Source: Pseudomonadota bacterium
Lineage (GTDB): Bacteria; Pseudomonadota; Alphaproteobacteria; Azospirillales; Azospirillaceae
Direction of reading: 5' to 3'
DNA: 7,105 bases
NCBI GenBank assembly: GCA_023412175.1
Contig: JAEYOB010000085.1
Coordinates: forward strand, 1 to 7,105
In this document: positions 5,548 to 7,105 of the stretch, piece by piece
Numbering within the stretch: the stretch's first letter is position 1
Layout of the letters: every line of letters starts with the position of its first letter
Notes under the pieces: model-generated
What the model was told of the DNA's origin: nothing
Database searches by the model: none
What the model saw: the letters and a program-made list of their open reading frames with translations, nothing else
Program-made: the position numbers and the translations under genes

Positions 5548-6393
5548 ATGACCACCACCACCCTCGACGCCCTCGCCGACATCGCGGCCGCCCTCACGGC
5601 GCGCACGGTCGTCCCCTATGTCGGGCCGGGCTGCTTCGCCCTGCTGCCGGACTGCCCGATCCCGCGCAATTCGGCCGAGCTGGTGCAGCGCCTGAACGCC
5701 AAGGTGGCCGCCCCCGGCCGCATCCGCTCAAACCTGACGGCGGTCGCGCAGTACATCGAGAGCCGCCGCCACCGCAAGACGCTGGAGAGCATCCTCAACG
5801 AGATCTTCCGTGTCGAGGTGCCGCCCACGCCGGTGCACGCGTGGCTGACCGCCCTGCCGACGCCCGAGCTGATCATCGATGTCTGGTACGACGGCGTGCT
5901 GGAAGCGCTGCTGTCCGACCGGACCGACCGCACCTGGGGCCAGATCCAGGGCCTGTCGCACCCGCAGTCCACCGGCGAGTGGGTCAGGCACTACGCCCCG
6001 GACGGCAGCGGGGCGGCTGCGGACGCCGCACAGTCGTGGCAGACCATCCTCTACAAGCCGTCGGGCAGCGTATCGCCGGCCGGCAACTACCTGATCTCCG
6101 ACTCTGATTTCGTCGAAATGCTGACGGAGATCGACATCCAGTCGCCGATCCCGCCGGTGGTCCAGGCGCGCCGCGCCGGCAAGCATTTCCTCTACCTCGG
6201 CTGCCGCTTCGACGCGGAGATCCAGCGCACCTTCGCCCGCCAGATTTCCAAACGCTCCTCCGACCGGCACTGGGCGGTTATCGAGGGCGACCTGACGAAG
6301 AACGAGGCGCGCTTCCTGGAGCAGCACGGCATCGTCCGCATCGACCTGCCTCTCGACGAGGCGGTGCGGCGGATCGCCGAGGCGATGGCGTGA
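5548..6393 (+). CDS. SIR2-like protein with degenerate active site
   Basis: A 281-residue protein with the layout of the SIR2-like Rossmann domains found in bacterial NAD-binding or NAD-hydrolysing proteins. VVPYVGPGC (21-29) stands for the usual GAGxS nucleotide loop; LIIDVWYDGVLEAL (about 108-121) for the ITTNYDxxLE strand; LYKPSGSV (about 169-175) for the KLHGS motif; LISDSDF for the TExDY turn; and FLYLGCRFDAEI (214-225) for the GYSxxDP end. The residues that matter in active members differ: Trp113 replaces the Asn of TNYD, and Ser172 replaces the His of KLHG. NAD hydrolysis or deacylation therefore looks unlikely, while nucleotide binding remains possible. There is no partner domain as in defence-type SIR2 proteins, and no membrane segment. 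It follows the DegT-like gene by 53 nt in the same direction, so it is probably the last gene of the nif transcript. Fold assignment is moderate; function is unknown. Confidence 0.78.
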   Translation: MTTTTLDALADIAAALTARTVVPYVGPGCFALLPDCPIPRNSAELVQRLNAKVAAPGRIRSNLTAVAQYIESRRHRKTLESILNEIFRVEVPPTPVHAWLTALPTPELIIDVWYDGVLEALLSDRTDRTWGQIQGLSHPQSTGEWVRHYAPDGSGAAADAAQSWQTILYKPSGSVSPAGNYLISDSDFVEMLTEIDIQSPIPPVVQARRAGKHFLYLGCRFDAEIQRTFARQISKRSSDRHWAVIEGDLTKNEARFLEQHGIVRIDLPLDEAVRRIAEAMA

Positions 6394-6408
6394 GGGCGCG
6401 CGCGCCCT
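6393..6408. terminator. palindrome between convergent genes, possible bidirectional terminator
   Basis: AGGGCGCGCGCGCCCT is a perfect 16-nt palindrome spanning the stop of the SIR2-like gene and the TAG stop of the opposite-strand gene; only 13 nt separate the two coding regions. The convergent position fits transcript ends. There is no T-run on either side, and a usable loop leaves only about 5-6 pairs, so a terminator role is weakly supported. Confidence 0.3.
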
Positions 6409-7105
6409 ACCCCACCTTCAGCCCGTCGCGGAACACCGCCATCTCGCCGCCCTTCATGACGCTCCACGGCTCGTCGCGGGTCAGCGGGCGGGTGGCGATC
6501 ACGGTGACGACGTCGTTCGGCGTCGTCTCCTTCTCGAAATCCACCGTCATGTCCTCGTCCAGCAGCGTCGCCGGGCCGAACGGCGCCCGGCGCGTCAGCC
6601 ACGCCAGGTTGGTGGAGCAGTGGCACCACAGGTGCCGCCCGTCCGACAGCAGCATGTTGAAGACGCCCAGCCCGTTCAGCTCGCCGGCCAGTTCCTTCAC
6701 CAGCGCGAACAGCGCCCCCATGCGCTTCGGCGGTTCGGGGAAGCGCTCGCGGATGCGGCCGAGCAGCCAGCAGAAGGCGTGCTCGCTGTCCGTCGTGCCG
6801 ACCGGCTGATAGAAGGACAACGCCTTCCTCTTGATACCTTTGAGCTGCCCGTTGTGGGCGAAGCTCCACACCCGGCCCCACAGCTCGCGGGTGTAGGGAT
6901 GGGTGTTTTCCAGCGCCACCCGGCCGCGGTTGGCGCGCCGGATGTGCGAGATCACCACGCAGGACTTGATGGGGTACTCACGCAGCAGCCGGGCGATCTC
7001 CGACTCGCAGCTCGGTGCCGGGTCGTGGAAGGTGCGGCAGCCCTTGCCCGCGTAGAAGGCGATGCCCCAACCGTCACGGTGCGGCCCGGTGCGCCCACCG
7101 CGGTT
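6407..7105 (-). CDS. YafJ-type class II glutamine amidotransferase (N terminus outside window)
   Basis: The minus-strand frame is open from the window edge (7105) to TAG at 6409-6407, 232 codons. The edge reads NRGGRTGPHRDGWGIAFYAG, matching YafJ-type proteins about 25 residues after their start; the Met-Cys with the nucleophile cysteine is therefore just outside the window. Later marks: SCVVISHIRRANRG, LENTHPYTREL, WSFAHNGQLKGIK, a long middle region, and a C-terminal PLTRDEPWSVMKGGEMAVF. The GTG at 6958 is an internal Val, not the start. The Ntn-hydrolase fold releases ammonia from glutamine in related enzymes, but the acceptor for YafJ-type proteins is not known. It converges on the nif operon, belongs to a family found widely outside diazotrophs, and so probably marks the cluster border. 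Confidence 0.9.
   Translation of the reverse strand, partial: NRGGRTGPHRDGWGIAFYAGKGCRTFHDPAPSCESEIARLLREYPIKSCVVISHIRRANRGRVALENTHPYTRELWGRVWSFAHNGQLKGIKRKALSFYQPVGTTDSEHAFCWLLGRIRERFPEPPKRMGALFALVKELAGELNGLGVFNMLLSDGRHLWCHCSTNLAWLTRRAPFGPATLLDEDMTVDFEKETTPNDVVTVIATRPLTRDEPWSVMKGGEMAVFRDGLKVG

Noticed and set aside
6390..6809. Open frame of about 139 codons on the + strand after the SIR2-like gene
   Set aside because: Ser/Pro/Arg-rich translation opposite the well-supported amidotransferase gene.

Overview
The window is GC-rich (roughly 70% by eye) and gene-dense. It holds the distal part of a nitrogen-fixation (nif) operon on the + strand, followed by one unrelated gene on the - strand. 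Gene content (nifB, fdxN, an FeS leucine-rich-variant protein, nifZ, nifS, nifT), codon use and spacing suggest an alphaproteobacterial diazotroph, most likely Azospirillum or a close relative in the Rhodospirillales. That assignment is inference from gene content and composition, not from a marker gene.

Layout: 1-841 is the 3' part of nifB (end of the radical-SAM part plus the NifX-like domain). 880-1071 is fdxN, a 2[4Fe-4S] ferredoxin. 1072-1247 is a non-coding gap with a GC-rich hairpin, a possible 34-codon ORF and a stem over the next ribosome-binding site. 1248-3809 is a tightly overlapping block: LRV-FeS protein, nifZ, a second NifZ-family protein and a NifS-type cysteine desulfurase, with overlaps of 4, 4 and 1 nt. 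3835-4044 is nifT. 4050-5494 encodes a small unrecognised protein and a DegT/DnrJ/EryC1-fold protein. After a strong hairpin comes a SIR2-like protein (5548-6393). 6407-7105 (- strand) is a YafJ-type class II glutamine amidotransferase, cut by the window end; it converges on the operon and probably marks its border.

How the genes fit together: NifB builds the NifB-co precursor of FeMo-co, FdxN is the likely electron donor for FeS/NifB chemistry, NifS supplies sulfur, and NifZ helps P-cluster maturation of the MoFe protein. The LRV protein and NifT are nif-linked proteins of unclear role.

The most interesting part is 4050-6393. The DegT-like protein appears to lack the lysine that binds PLP, and the SIR2-like protein appears to lack the Asn and His used by active SIR2 NAD-hydrolysing domains. 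Two adjacent probable pseudo-enzymes plus an unknown 92-residue protein, read in line with nif genes, could be an undescribed accessory module of nitrogen fixation. No tRNA, rRNA, CRISPR, insertion sequence or convincing sigma-54/NifA promoter was seen.
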